Below, piece by piece: positions 24,592-34,317 of a stretch of 64,000 nucleotides of DNA (position 1 is the stretch's first letter; each line of letters starts with the position of its first letter). The notes under the pieces were generated by a model, which saw only the letters and a program-made list of their open reading frames with translations, had not been told where the DNA came from and searched no databases. The DNA comes from Harenicola maris (lineage in GTDB: Bacteria; Pseudomonadota; Alphaproteobacteria; Rhodobacterales; Rhodobacteraceae). Location: NCBI GenBank assembly GCA_018524345.1, contig JADQAZ010000001.1, forward strand, positions 1,302,001 to 1,366,000. The letters are read 5' to 3'. A program made the position numbers and the translations under genes.

Positions 24592-25545
24592 TTACAGGGG
24601 CCAGGTCGCGCCGGTGGCCTCCTCTGAGCGTTGCCAGAGGGTTTGCATGACCTGTTTGTCATGGGCGTGGGGGTTCAGGGTGCCACGGCCAACGGGGCCG
24701 ATGGCCTCCATCCGGCCGGTCGGGCCGTAGAGGGCGCGTTGCTCTGTCAGGGCCTGTTCCGTGGCGCACATGACCTCTGGGTAGGAGCCTTGTTCGGCGG
24801 TTTGGACCATGGGGGTTTTCGTCATCAGCCACCAGATCGCGCGCATCAGGCGGCTGCCGCTGGTGGAGATCAGCGAGGTGGCCGAGGAGCCGGGGTGGCA
24901 GACGAAAACCTGCACATCGCTGCGGCCCGCGGCGGCGAGGCGGTCTTGGAGTTCGTAGGCGAACATCATCTGGGCCAGTTTGGATTGGGAATAAGCGGTA
25001 TTGGCGCCGTAGCCCTTGTTCCAGTTCATATCCTCGAAGTTGATGGTTTTCAGGCCCATGTTGTAGCCAAGGCTGGCGACGACGACGATGCGGCCATGGC
25101 TTTGGGCGATGCGGTCGAACAGCAGGCTGTTGAGCAGGAAATGCCCGTAGTGGTTGGTGCCCAGTTGGCTTTCAAAGCCGTCGGGGGTGAGTTTGCGGCT
25201 GGGCACCTGCGCGATGGCGGCGTTGTTGATCAGGGCGTCGATGCGCGGCAGGGTTTTGAGGGCCTCCTCGGCGGCGGTGCGGACGCTGGAGAGATCGGCA
25301 AGGTCCATGCGGATGAAGCCCACATCCACATGGGCGCCGAGGTCCTGTTTCAGGCTGGCGATGGCGGCGCGGGATTTCTCGGCGGAGCGGTTGAGCATGA
25401 CCACCGATGCGCCCTTGCCCAGCAGGATGCGCGCGGCCTGATAGCCCGCGCCCGCATTGGCGCCGGTGATGGCATAGGTTTTGCCCGCGAGATTGCCGAG
25501 GCGTTCGGGCGTCCAGCCCTTTGGTCCGAAGGTTGTGTCTGGCAT
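24592..25545 (-). CDS. Short-chain dehydrogenase/reductase
   Basis: A 317-residue NAD(P)-dependent oxidoreductase, retinol-dehydrogenase-like. The cofactor motif TGANAGAG is near residue 28, NNAA near 107, and the catalytic YxxxK (YSQSK) near 187 with an upstream Ser (VVASLGYN). An extended C-terminus matches the WW-oxidoreductase/protochlorophyllide-like subgroup. The substrate is unknown. It is divergent from an AraC regulator across 165 bases, a common regulator-target pairing. Confidence 0.9.
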   Translation of the reverse strand: MPDTTFGPKGWTPERLGNLAGKTYAITGANAGAGYQAARILLGKGASVVMLNRSAEKSRAAIASLKQDLGAHVDVGFIRMDLADLSSVRTAAEEALKTLPRIDALINNAAIAQVPSRKLTPDGFESQLGTNHYGHFLLNSLLFDRIAQSHGRIVVVASLGYNMGLKTINFEDMNWNKGYGANTAYSQSKLAQMMFAYELQDRLAAAGRSDVQVFVCHPGSSATSLISTSGSRLMRAIWWLMTKTPMVQTAEQGSYPEVMCATEQALTEQRALYGPTGRMEAIGPVGRGTLNPHAHDKQVMQTLWQRSEEATGATWPL

Positions 25546-25710
25546 GGGGTGTATCCTTGTGTTCGCGCGCCGGTGGGCGCGGCGGGTGTTTTGTTCTGAT
25601 ATGCAGATAGCCGCCCGATGCGCGCCAAAACAGGCGATATCCTCGCGAATACTTGCCCGATTGTATCGACCAGCTTGTTTTGAGGCAAAACAGGGTGCAG
25701 GTTGCGCCCC

Positions 25711-26601
25711 ATGATACAGGATCAGATCAAAGAGATTATCGAGCGCCGGATGACGCGGGACGGTTTGGTGGAAAGCGGGATCGCGGGGGTGAAGCTGTTC
25801 CGGGCGACCTGCGCCCTGCCCTGTGTGCCCGCGGTATACGAGCCGAGCGTGATTGCGATCACCAGCGGCTCGAAGGAGGCGGTGCTGGACGGGGCGCGTT
25901 ATGTCTATGATGCGGAGCGCTATATGTGCTGTCCGATGTCGATGCCGGTGACGGCGGGCACGCCTGCGGCCTCACCCGAGGACCCGTTGTTCGGGGTGTA
26001 TATCGACCTTGATCCGCGCGAGATGAGCGCCCTTGCGGTGGAGATGGAGAGCGCGGGCGGGGCGCTGCCTGCGGCGCAGGGCGGCGCGGTGCAGGCGATC
26101 CGGCTGGCGCGCTGGGATGCGGGGTTTGGCACGGCTTTGCTGCGGCTGTTGCAGGTTCTGGACGACGAGGCCGATCGGGCGGTTCTGGGGCCACTGCGCC
26201 TGCGCGAGGTGTATTATGCGATCCTGAAGGGTGAGGCCGGGGGCTTTGCGCGGCAGGCCTTTGGGGCGGGCAATGGGATTGCGCGCTCGATTGCGCATCT
26301 TTCGTCGCAGGTGGAGGCGCAGGTTTCGGTTGAGGATCTGGCGCGGCGGGCGGGCCTGAGCCGGGCGGTGTTTCACCGGCGGTTCAAGCAGGCGACGCGA
26401 ATGTCGCCGATCCAGTTTGTGAAGGCTATGCGCCTGAACCGGGCGGCGATGAGCATTGCGGGCGGGATGAGCGTGAGCGAGGCGGCGATGGAGGTGGGCT
26501 ATGTCAGTGCCTCGCAGTTCAGCCGCGAGTTCAAGCGCAGCTATGGCCAGTCGCCGCGCCAGTGGAGCGAGGCGCAGCAGGGGTTGATTGCCGGGCTGTG
26601 A
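25711..26601 (+). CDS. AraC-family regulator
   Basis: A 296-residue regulator. Residues 1-190 match the AraC_N effector domain (VPAVYEPSVIAITSGSKEAVLDG). Residues 200-290 carry the two helix-turn-helix motifs (SVEDLARRAGLSRAVFHRRFKQATRMSPIQFVKAMRLNRA and SVSEAAMEVGYVSASQFSREFKRSYGQSPRQW). I used the ATG at 25711. It probably activates the divergent SDR gene in response to a small molecule; this is inference from layout. Confidence 0.92.
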   Translation: MIQDQIKEIIERRMTRDGLVESGIAGVKLFRATCALPCVPAVYEPSVIAITSGSKEAVLDGARYVYDAERYMCCPMSMPVTAGTPAASPEDPLFGVYIDLDPREMSALAVEMESAGGALPAAQGGAVQAIRLARWDAGFGTALLRLLQVLDDEADRAVLGPLRLREVYYAILKGEAGGFARQAFGAGNGIARSIAHLSSQVEAQVSVEDLARRAGLSRAVFHRRFKQATRMSPIQFVKAMRLNRAAMSIAGGMSVSEAAMEVGYVSASQFSREFKRSYGQSPRQWSEAQQGLIAGL

Positions 26602-26718
26602 TTGCGCGCAAGTGTTTGAAACGGTTCCTATGTGCGCCACTTCGTGCCATTACTTTACCGGTCGGCGGAATTCTGCTCCGCCCCCCTCGGATCCGGTCGA
26701 AGTGAAGATGCCTAAAGA

Positions 26719-27141
26719 ATGCCTGTAGAGTTTACGATTTTTCCGCGGCGGGGCCTTGTCGTGGTTCGGTTCTTTGGCTTTGTCGCGATTGACGATATTC
26801 TGGAGGCGACCCGGGCCTATATTTCGCATCCCGACTATGTGGCCGGGCAAAAACAGCTGGTGGATATGGCCGGGGTGAGCGGGTTCGAGAATGATCCGGT
26901 GCGGTTTATGCAGATGCAGGCGGGCAAGGCAAAGCGGCTTGCGGCCTCTGGTTTGCAATCCATCGTGGTCTATATCGCGCCGACGGAGATCAGCCGCGAG
27001 TGCAGTGCGATGTTTGTCCGCTCATGGAAGAAGTTGGAAACGGTTGTGCCGCTGGTGCAGGATACCGAGGCGCAGGCGCTTGCCCTGATGGGGCAGCCAG
27101 AGGAGAGCATTGCGGAGCTGATGAACGCATCGGCCGAGTGA
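26719..27141 (+). CDS. Conserved-looking protein of unknown function
   Basis: A 140-residue soluble protein with alternating strand-like and helix-like segments (FTIFPRRGLVVVRFFGFVAIDDI, QKQLVDMAGVSGFE, LQSIVVYIAPTEISREC). The pattern recalls STAS/SEC14-like small domains, but I cannot name a family with confidence. It has no signal peptide. It follows the AraC gene by 117 bases and precedes a converging gene by 19 bases. Codon use fits the chromosome. Confidence 0.7.
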   Translation: MPVEFTIFPRRGLVVVRFFGFVAIDDILEATRAYISHPDYVAGQKQLVDMAGVSGFENDPVRFMQMQAGKAKRLAASGLQSIVVYIAPTEISRECSAMFVRSWKKLETVVPLVQDTEAQALALMGQPEESIAELMNASAE

Positions 27142-27160
27142 CCCCGCCCACGGGCGTGGA

Positions 27161-27622
27161 TCAAGGGCAATCGCCGAGGTAGCGGGATTGGGCGGTGATT
27201 TTGAAGGGCACCTTGGTGCCAGCGTAGCTGCTCCACCCCTCGCCCAGAACCTCCACCCTTTCGCGTTGGTATCGGTAGGTCAGGGTCATGTCGGTGCCGC
27301 CCTGATCGCCCTTGCAGGTGACGGAGGCGGCGACTTTGCCGCTGGTCCCCGTCAGGCGGTTGATGGAACAGGCCAGAGCGGGCCGCATCGAAGCCAAGAA
27401 TTTGTCAACGTATTGGCCGACGGTCAGGGCGCTTTCTGCCTGCGGCAGACATTCGCGCCTTTCGTGGCCCGCCTGCGGAATTTCGCGGCCTGCCATAAAG
27501 ACGGTTTGGGTGTTGAGCCATTGGCCGGGTTTGAGGGCCACCACCTGATCGCGCAGCCCATCGGCGCTGGCCGCTTGGGCGATGCAGATCAGGGCCGCGA
27601 GGGATGCGAGGGCGCGTTTCAT
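27161..27622 (-). CDS. Exported DUF3617-like protein
   Basis: A 153-residue predicted periplasmic protein. The ATG at 27622 begins a signal peptide (MKRALASLAALICIAQAASA) cut after about residue 20. The mature part has LKPGQWLNTQTVFMAGREIP and conserved-spaced Cys (RRECLP, LACSINR, VTCKGD), resembling the DUF3617 family of unknown function. It is leftward and 75 bases downstream of dksA. Confidence 0.72.
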   Translation of the reverse strand: MKRALASLAALICIAQAASADGLRDQVVALKPGQWLNTQTVFMAGREIPQAGHERRECLPQAESALTVGQYVDKFLASMRPALACSINRLTGTSGKVAASVTCKGDQGGTDMTLTYRYQRERVEVLGEGWSSYAGTKVPFKITAQSRYLGDCP

Positions 27623-27697
27623 TCGGCGGGGCCTTTGTTGGCGCAAAAGCAAACAGGCGCCCCGTTGGGACGCCCGTTTGAAAGATTTACCTTGCGA

Positions 27698-28120
27698 TCA
27701 GTCGTCGCGGTGGACTTTTTCGCGGCGCTCGTGGCGCTCCTGTGCCTCAAGGCTCAGGGTGGCGATGGGGCGCGCGTCGAGGCGTTTGAGGGAGATCGGC
27801 TCGCCGGTTTCCTCGCAGTAGCCGTATTCGCCCTCGTCGATGCGGCGCAGGGCGGCGTCGATCTTGGCGACGAGCTTGCGCTGACGGTCGCGTGTGCGCA
27901 GTTCCAGCGCGCGATCTGTTTCCTCGCTTGCGCGGTCGGAGACATCGGGGATGTTGCGGGTTTGGTCCTGCAGCCCCTCGATTGTATCCCGGCTTTCGTC
28001 GAGGAGATCCTCGCGCCAGTTATAAAGTTTGCGGCGGAAGTATTCTGTCTGCCGCTCATTCATGAAGGGCTCGTCCTCTGCCGGACGATAATCATCGTCG
28101 ATGAAATTTTCCTGCTTCAT
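27698..28120 (-). CDS. dksA: DksA-type RNA polymerase-binding regulator with incomplete zinc finger
   Basis: DksA enters the RNA polymerase secondary channel and acts with ppGpp in stringent control. I chose the ATG at 28120 (MKQENFIDDDYRPAEDEPFMNERQ), giving 140 residues. The coiled coil with acidic tip runs about 20-90, followed by the finger region YGYCEETGEPI and ARPIATLSLEAQERHE. E. coli DksA has four finger cysteines; here they read Cys-Thr-Ser-Ala, so zinc is unlikely to bind. This matches the zinc-less form known from Rhodobacter sphaeroides. Confidence 0.93.
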   Translation of the reverse strand: MKQENFIDDDYRPAEDEPFMNERQTEYFRRKLYNWREDLLDESRDTIEGLQDQTRNIPDVSDRASEETDRALELRTRDRQRKLVAKIDAALRRIDEGEYGYCEETGEPISLKRLDARPIATLSLEAQERHERREKVHRDD

Positions 28121-28289
28121 ATCCAACCCCTTGGTCATCTGTTTGGTCCGCCTGAATTGCTGCGTGCCCGAGGTCTGGTCCGTCAAAAAAGAACGAACCC
28201 TTAACGCTCTTGAGTGCCGTTTAAGGCAACTGCGCCCCCTTGTCACTAGGTGATCTGCGGGGCTAACTACGAATTGAACCTACTACACG

Positions 28290-28302
28290 GTTTAGCGCTA
28301 AC
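28290..28302. promoter_or_regulatory. Candidate CceR-like operator upstream of moxR
   Basis: GTTTAGCGCTAAC contains the perfect palindrome TTAGCGCTAA, 13 bases before the MoxR ATG. From memory it resembles the motif of the LacI-family carbon regulator CceR of Rhodobacter. A related but imperfect dyad lies before pdhA. The assignment is tentative. Confidence 0.4.
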
Positions 28303-28315
28303 AGAAGGCAGGGCA

Positions 28316-29155
28316 ATGAAATTTCTTGGAACGCAGGCGTATATCGCGCCCGAAGACCTGACGATTGCGGTCAATGCGGCGGTGACGCTGGAGCGCCCTC
28401 TCTTGGTGAAGGGGGAGCCGGGCACGGGCAAGACCGAGCTGGCGCGGCAGGTGGCCGCGGGACTGGACCTGCCGATGATTGAATGGCATGTGAAATCGAC
28501 CACGCGGGCGCAGCAGGGATTGTATGAATATGACGCCGTGAGCCGGTTGCGCGACAGCCAGCTGGGCGAGGAGAAGGTGCATGATGTGGGCAACTACATC
28601 CGCCGCGGCAAGCTGTGGGAGGCCTTTACCGCCGGGGAGAAGGTGGTTTTGCTGATCGACGAGATCGACAAGGCCGATATCGAGTTCCCCAATGACCTGT
28701 TGCAGGAACTCGACCGGATGGAGTTCCATGTCTACGAGACCGGAGAGACCATTCGCGCCGAGGTGCGCCCGATTGTGATCATCACCTCGAACAACGAGAA
28801 GGAATTGCCCGATGCGTTTTTGCGCCGGTGTTTCTTCCACTACATCCAGTTTCCGGACATGGAGACCATGCGCAAGATTGTCGAGGTGCATCATCCGGGG
28901 ATCAAGGATGCCTTGCTGACCACCGCCTTGACCCAGTTCTATGAGCTGCGCGAGCAGGCGGGATTGAAGAAGAAGCCCTCGACATCGGAGGTGTTGGACT
29001 GGCTGAAGCTGCTTTTGGCCGAGGATATGAGCGCCGAGGACCTGAAGGCGGGCGGGGCCAATGCTTTGCCAAAACTGCACGGGGCGCTTTTGAAGAACGA
29101 GCAGGATGTGCATCTGTTCGAGCGCCTTGCCTTTATGGCGCGGAGGCAGCGGTAG
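28316..29155 (+). CDS. MoxR-family AAA+ ATPase
   Basis: A 279-residue AAA+ ATPase. Walker A GEPGTGKTE is near residue 37, Walker B VLLIDEIDKAD near 107, then sensor ITSNNEKELPDAFLRRC. MoxR proteins act as chaperones that help assemble metal enzymes or complexes, usually with a VWA-domain partner. No VWA gene follows here; the next ORFs are a 77-residue protein and a PhzF protein. I used the ATG at 28316 (MKFLGTQAYIAPEDL), which matches the family N-terminus. Confidence 0.92.
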   Translation: MKFLGTQAYIAPEDLTIAVNAAVTLERPLLVKGEPGTGKTELARQVAAGLDLPMIEWHVKSTTRAQQGLYEYDAVSRLRDSQLGEEKVHDVGNYIRRGKLWEAFTAGEKVVLLIDEIDKADIEFPNDLLQELDRMEFHVYETGETIRAEVRPIVIITSNNEKELPDAFLRRCFFHYIQFPDMETMRKIVEVHHPGIKDALLTTALTQFYELREQAGLKKKPSTSEVLDWLKLLLAEDMSAEDLKAGGANALPKLHGALLKNEQDVHLFERLAFMARRQR

Positions 29156-29158
29156 GGT

Positions 29159-29392
29159 TTGGCGCATCCGCATCAGGTTTTGCGCTCTATCAACCTGCCC
29201 GGAGAGGCGGTCTGTGTGGATATATTCCGGCGCGGCGACGGGACCTTCGGGTTTGACCAGTTTCGCCGCGATCCGGAGGATGGGCGCGGCTGGTATACGA
29301 TCAGCTATTTCGGCGATAGGGTTTATACCAGTGAGGCAGAGGCCCTGCGCGATGCGGCCCTGCAGGTGCCTTGGCTGGGGCCGTTGATTTAG
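29159..29392 (+). CDS. Small protein following moxR
   Basis: 77 residues from a TTG start 3 bases after the moxR stop, with GGAGG 12 bases upstream inside moxR. The product (HQVLRSINLPGEAVCVDIF, GTFGFDQFRRDPEDGRGW) is compact with many aromatic residues and no membrane segment. I do not recognise it. The tight spacing after moxR and the well-formed reading frame support a real gene; no ATG start is available. Confidence 0.65.
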   Translation: MAHPHQVLRSINLPGEAVCVDIFRRGDGTFGFDQFRRDPEDGRGWYTISYFGDRVYTSEAEALRDAALQVPWLGPLI

Positions 29393-29413
29393 GCGGCGTA
29401 TTGGGGGGATTGG

Positions 29414-30244
29414 ATGACGCAGTTTCAGACGTTTGATGTGTTTACGGAGCGCGCCTTTGGCGGCAATCCATTGGCTGTGATTACAGATGCGAGCGCCCTG
29501 CCCGAGAGCGCATTGCAGAAGATTGCGCGGGAGTTCAACTACTCCGAGACCGTGTTCCTCTATCCGCCGGAGCAGGCGCAGAATACGGCGCGGGTGCGGA
29601 TCTTTACCCCGACGATGGAGGTGCCCTTTGCCGGGCATCCCACCATCGGCACGGCTGTGGCCTTGGCGCAGGCGGGGCATGGGCCGCAGATGGTGCTGGA
29701 GCTGGGCGTGGGGCCGATCCGGGCCGTGGCCAGCAAGAGCGAGGCGCGGTTTACCACCAAGGCGGAGCTGGAGGTTCTGGGCCATCCGCCCCCTGCCCTT
29801 GTGGCGCGGGCCCTTGGGGTGGACGAGAGCGATCTGGCGGGGGCGCCGGTGATGGCGAGCCTTGGGCTTGCCTTTACCCTGACGGAATTGAAGAGCCGCG
29901 CGGCGCTCGGCGGCTGCCAGCCCGATGTGGAGGCCTTTCGCGCCGGGGCGGCGATGCATCCGGCGGGGCTGGACTTTGCGCAGTTTGCTTATGTGCGCGA
30001 GGGGGGTGTGATCCATGCACGGATGTTTGCGCCTTTGGACAACATCCCCGAGGATCCGGCGACGGGCTCTGCCGTGGCGGCTTTGGCTGCGCTTTTGGCC
30101 TCCGAAGGGCGGGTGTTTGAGGGCGTGGTGCATCAGGGCGACGATATGGGCCGCCCCTCTCGCATCGGGGTGAAAATGGAGCGCGGCGGCGTGACGATCA
30201 GCGGCGCGGCTGTTTTGGTGATGGAGGGGCGGCTGTGTTTGTGA
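29414..30244 (+). CDS. PhzF-family epimerase/isomerase-like protein
   Basis: A 276-residue protein of the phenazine biosynthesis PhzF/diaminopimelate-epimerase fold. The signature FQTFDVFTERAFGGNPLAV with the following SETVFL (catalytic Glu region) and FAGHPTIGTAVAL are present, as is EDPATGSAVAALAALL in the second half. Most chromosomal PhzF proteins have unknown substrates, and no phenazine genes are nearby. It precedes the LysE gene by 42 bases. Confidence 0.9.
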   Translation: MTQFQTFDVFTERAFGGNPLAVITDASALPESALQKIAREFNYSETVFLYPPEQAQNTARVRIFTPTMEVPFAGHPTIGTAVALAQAGHGPQMVLELGVGPIRAVASKSEARFTTKAELEVLGHPPPALVARALGVDESDLAGAPVMASLGLAFTLTELKSRAALGGCQPDVEAFRAGAAMHPAGLDFAQFAYVREGGVIHARMFAPLDNIPEDPATGSAVAALAALLASEGRVFEGVVHQGDDMGRPSRIGVKMERGGVTISGAAVLVMEGRLCL

Positions 30245-30286
30245 TTGGCTGGCCCGATATATTGGCCCTGTTCGAGAGGATTTGAG

Positions 30287-30889
30287 ATGGACCTGTCCCA
30301 TGTGATTGCCTTCAACATCGCCCTTGGGGCGGCCATCGCCAGCCCGGGCCCTGCCCTTTTGGTGGCGATCAAGACGACCTTGAGTTCGGGGCGGCGGGCC
30401 GGGATTGCCGTGGGCTTGGGCCTTGGGCTGGTGGCGGCGCTTTGGACGCTTGCGGCGCTTTTGGGGCTGGAGACGATCTTTGCCGTGTTTCCATGGGCTT
30501 ACGGCGGGGTGAAGGCCGTGGGGGCGCTTTACCTGATCTATATCGCCTATCAGATGTGGGTGCATGCGCGCGCCAAGGTAGAGGCGCAGATGACGCCTGC
30601 GTCCCATGCCTTTCGTCAGGGGGTGATGATCAATGCGCTGAACCCCAAGTCGGTTCTGTTTGCGGCGGCGGTTCTGGTGGTGATTTTCCCCTCGGGGATG
30701 AGCCTTGGCGAGAACCTGTTTGTGGTGGCGAACCATCTGGCGATCGAGGTGCTGTTTTACACCGGCCTTGCCTTTGGCATGAGCCATGCGGCGGTGAGCC
30801 AACGGTATATGCGGGCGAAGGTCTATATTGACCGTGTGGCTGCGGGGGTGCTTGGGCTTCTCGGCCTGCGGCTGTTGTTTCAGCGGTGA
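30287..30889 (+). CDS. LysE/RhtB-type exporter
   Basis: A 200-residue inner-membrane protein with about six hydrophobic segments. The family N-terminus IALGAAIASPGPALLVAIKTTLSSGRRAGIAVGLG is clear, along with GGVKAVGALYLIYIAYQMW. Such proteins export amino acids or related metabolites. I chose the ATG at 30287, since the longer frame adds residues without family match. The substrate is unknown. Confidence 0.88.
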   Translation: MDLSHVIAFNIALGAAIASPGPALLVAIKTTLSSGRRAGIAVGLGLGLVAALWTLAALLGLETIFAVFPWAYGGVKAVGALYLIYIAYQMWVHARAKVEAQMTPASHAFRQGVMINALNPKSVLFAAAVLVVIFPSGMSLGENLFVVANHLAIEVLFYTGLAFGMSHAAVSQRYMRAKVYIDRVAAGVLGLLGLRLLFQR

Positions 30890-30976
30890 GGCCGGGAGAG
30901 GATTTTGAAGGCGGTTTTTAGGGGCGGGCGGTTTTCTGGGCTGGCCCCCTTTGGGCCCATCGGCTAGGACATCCCC

Positions 30977-31393
30977 ATGAGCGAAACCTTGACCCAGCGA
31001 TCCATAGCAAAGGGCCTGCGCATGACCGATCAGCGCCGGACCATTGCCCATGTATTGGAAACCGCCAAGGACCATCCCGATGTCGAGCAGCTCCATGCCC
31101 GCGCCACGGCGCTGGACAACCGGATCAGCATTGCCACGGTCTATCGCACCGTAAAGCTGTTCGAGGAGGCGGGATTGTTGGAGAAGCTGGAGTTTGGCGA
31201 CGGGCGGGCGCGCTATGAGGACGCCGAGCGCGACCACCACGACCATCTGATCGATATGCAGACCGGCGAGGTGATTGAATTCGTTGATCCCGAGATCGAG
31301 GCCCTGCAGGAGCGGATCGCCGCCAAGCTGGGCTATGACCTCAAGGATCACCGGCTTGAGCTCTATGGAACGCGTCGTAAAGCCGATGACTGA
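30977..31393 (+). CDS. fur: Fur/Mur-family metal-responsive repressor
   Basis: A 138-residue metalloregulator. The DNA-binding part has GLRMTDQRRTIAHVLETAKDHPDVEQLHARA and ISIATVYRTVKLFEEAGLL; the metal site is at EDAERDHHDHLIDMQTGEVIEF. The CxxC structural-zinc pairs of E. coli Fur are absent. Sequence around TDQRR and HHDHLID resembles the alphaproteobacterial Fur that works as the manganese regulator Mur. It overlaps the next permease gene by 8 bases. Confidence 0.9.
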   Translation: MSETLTQRSIAKGLRMTDQRRTIAHVLETAKDHPDVEQLHARATALDNRISIATVYRTVKLFEEAGLLEKLEFGDGRARYEDAERDHHDHLIDMQTGEVIEFVDPEIEALQERIAAKLGYDLKDHRLELYGTRRKADD

Positions 31394-32306
31394 TCACAGC
31401 TCTGCTGCGGGCGACGAAGGCACTGTCACCCGCGCGGCGGGCTATATGGTGGCGGCGATGCTGTTCTTTGCGGTGCAGGATGCGATGATCAAGCATCTGT
31501 CGGTGACGATTTCTGTTGCGCAGGTTTTGCTGACCCTTGGGGTTGGGGGGACGATTGTGTTCTGGCTTCGGGCAAGGGCGCGGGGGCTGAGGGTGTTTCA
31601 CCCTGCGCTGCGCTCGCGCGATGTGCAGATGCGCTCCCTCGTGGAGATGTGCGGGACCATGACCTATCCCACCGCCCTTGCCATTGCGCCGCTGTCGACG
31701 GTTTCGGCCATTGCCATGACGGCGCCGCTGTTTGTGACGCTGGGCGCGGCGCTGGTGCTGAAGGAGAAGGTCGGGCCGCGGCGCTGGGCGGCGGTGTTTA
31801 TCGGGATGCTGGGGATGCTGTTGATCCTGCGCCCCTCTGGCGAGGCCTTTGGTTTGGGCGGGCTGCTGGCGGTTCTGGCGACCCTGTGCCTGTCGGCGCG
31901 CGATGTCATCACGCGGCGGGTGCCGCAGACTATTCCGACCGAGCTTTTGACCCTTTATGGCTTTGCCTCTGTCATTCCGGGGGGTTTGATCCTGCTGGCT
32001 TTCGGGGGCGGGTTTTCGGTGCCGAGCCTTGCGGAGGCGGGATATCTTGCGGCCTGTATTGTGACGGCGGTTCTGGCCTATCTGACCATCACCATGGCGA
32101 CGCGGATCGGGGATGTTTCGGCGGTGATCCCCTATCGTTACACCCGTTTGGTGTTTGCGCTGGTGATCGGTTTCTTTGCCTTTGCCGAGCGGCCCGATGC
32201 CCTGACCCTTTTGGGGGCGGGGATCATTGTGGCCTCTGGCCTTTATGCCCTGTGGCGCGAGAACCGGGCGCAGGCGCGGATGCGGCGGGGCCATGGCAAA
32301 GCCTAG
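31386..32306 (+). CDS. DMT-superfamily (EamA) permease
   Basis: A 306-residue inner-membrane transporter with about ten hydrophobic segments in two EamA repeats (AAGYMVAAMLFFAVQDAMIKHL; VLATLCLSARDVITRRV). Such carriers move metabolites, nucleotide sugars or amino acids. I used the ATG at 31386, which overlaps the fur stop; an ATG 21 bases earlier is possible. Coupling to fur may be incidental. Confidence 0.87.
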   Translation: MTDHSSAAGDEGTVTRAAGYMVAAMLFFAVQDAMIKHLSVTISVAQVLLTLGVGGTIVFWLRARARGLRVFHPALRSRDVQMRSLVEMCGTMTYPTALAIAPLSTVSAIAMTAPLFVTLGAALVLKEKVGPRRWAAVFIGMLGMLLILRPSGEAFGLGGLLAVLATLCLSARDVITRRVPQTIPTELLTLYGFASVIPGGLILLAFGGGFSVPSLAEAGYLAACIVTAVLAYLTITMATRIGDVSAVIPYRYTRLVFALVIGFFAFAERPDALTLLGAGIIVASGLYALWRENRAQARMRRGHGKA

Positions 32307-32360
32307 TTTCGCCGCCCTGCCCCCCCTGCTATAGAGACAACGATTCCTAACCTTTCCTAA

Positions 32361-33650
<1,290 letters not shown>

Positions 33651-33655
33651 GCGTG

Positions 33656-34078
33656 ATGTTGAGCGCCGAGGCGCTGATTGAAAAGCTACAGCTCGCCCCC
33701 CATCCGGAGGGCGGGCATTACCGTCAGACTTGGGTGGATGACGGGGATGGGCGGCCTTCGGGCACCTGTATCTATTTCCTGCTGCGCGCGGGCGAGGCCA
33801 GCCATTGGCACCGTGTAGATGCGGTGGAGATTTGGCATTTCTATGCCGGAACGCCCCTGACATTGCGGATCGCGGACAAGGCCGAGGGGCCTGCTGTCTC
33901 GCATTTGCTCGGGCCGGATATTGGCACGGGGCAGAGCCCGCAGTTGATCGTGCCAAAGCATCACTGGCAGGCGGCGCAGGCCGGGGATGGCTGGGCACTG
34001 GTGGGTTGCACCGTCAGCCCGGGGTTCCGGTTTGAGGGGTTCGAGCTTGCCGCGACGGGGTTTGACATTCCGGGGTAA
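33656..34078 (+). CDS. DUF985 cupin-fold protein
   Basis: A 140-residue single-domain cupin (Cupin_5/DUF985 type). Motifs include LAPHPEGGHYRQTW, SHWHRVDAVEIWHFYAG, and WALVGCTVSPGFRFEGFELA. The function of the family is not established. The ATG at 33656 lies 5 bases after the enolase stop; an in-frame GTG just upstream is an alternative. It probably rides on the enolase transcript. Confidence 0.88.
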   Translation: MLSAEALIEKLQLAPHPEGGHYRQTWVDDGDGRPSGTCIYFLLRAGEASHWHRVDAVEIWHFYAGTPLTLRIADKAEGPAVSHLLGPDIGTGQSPQLIVPKHHWQAAQAGDGWALVGCTVSPGFRFEGFELAATGFDIPG

Positions 34079-34179
34079 GGTTAACCACAGAATGTTTGCG
34101 GTTTATTAAGGTTTACAGCGCAGTATGGGGGCAGAAGGAACAAATTGTTTCCAAAAATACCTATTTTAAGGTGCGCGAT

Positions 34180-34317
34180 ATGACCTATATGCCCATTATG
34201 GAGACCCCGAATTCTATTACCAAAGACCGATTTCAAGCCGCCCGTAAACGGCGCGGGATGCTATTGCTGTTGATCCTTGGGGCCAGCCTTGCGGTTTCGG
34301 CGCTCTGGTTTGTGTGA
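34180..34317 (+). CDS. 45-residue single-pass membrane protein
   Basis: Begins MTYMPIMETPNSITKD at the ATG at 34180 and has a basic stretch (RFQAARKRRG) before one membrane segment at about 25-43 (MLLLLILGASLAVSALW). A longer frame from 34096 adds residues that look non-coding. The positive-inside pattern suggests an inner-membrane peptide with a cytoplasmic N-terminus. No family is recognised. Confidence 0.55.
   Translation: MTYMPIMETPNSITKDRFQAARKRRGMLLLLILGASLAVSALWFV

Noticed and set aside
28298-31351. 1017-residue leftward open frame
   Set aside because: Antisense to moxR, phzF, lysE and fur, all with intact motifs; no recognisable domains.
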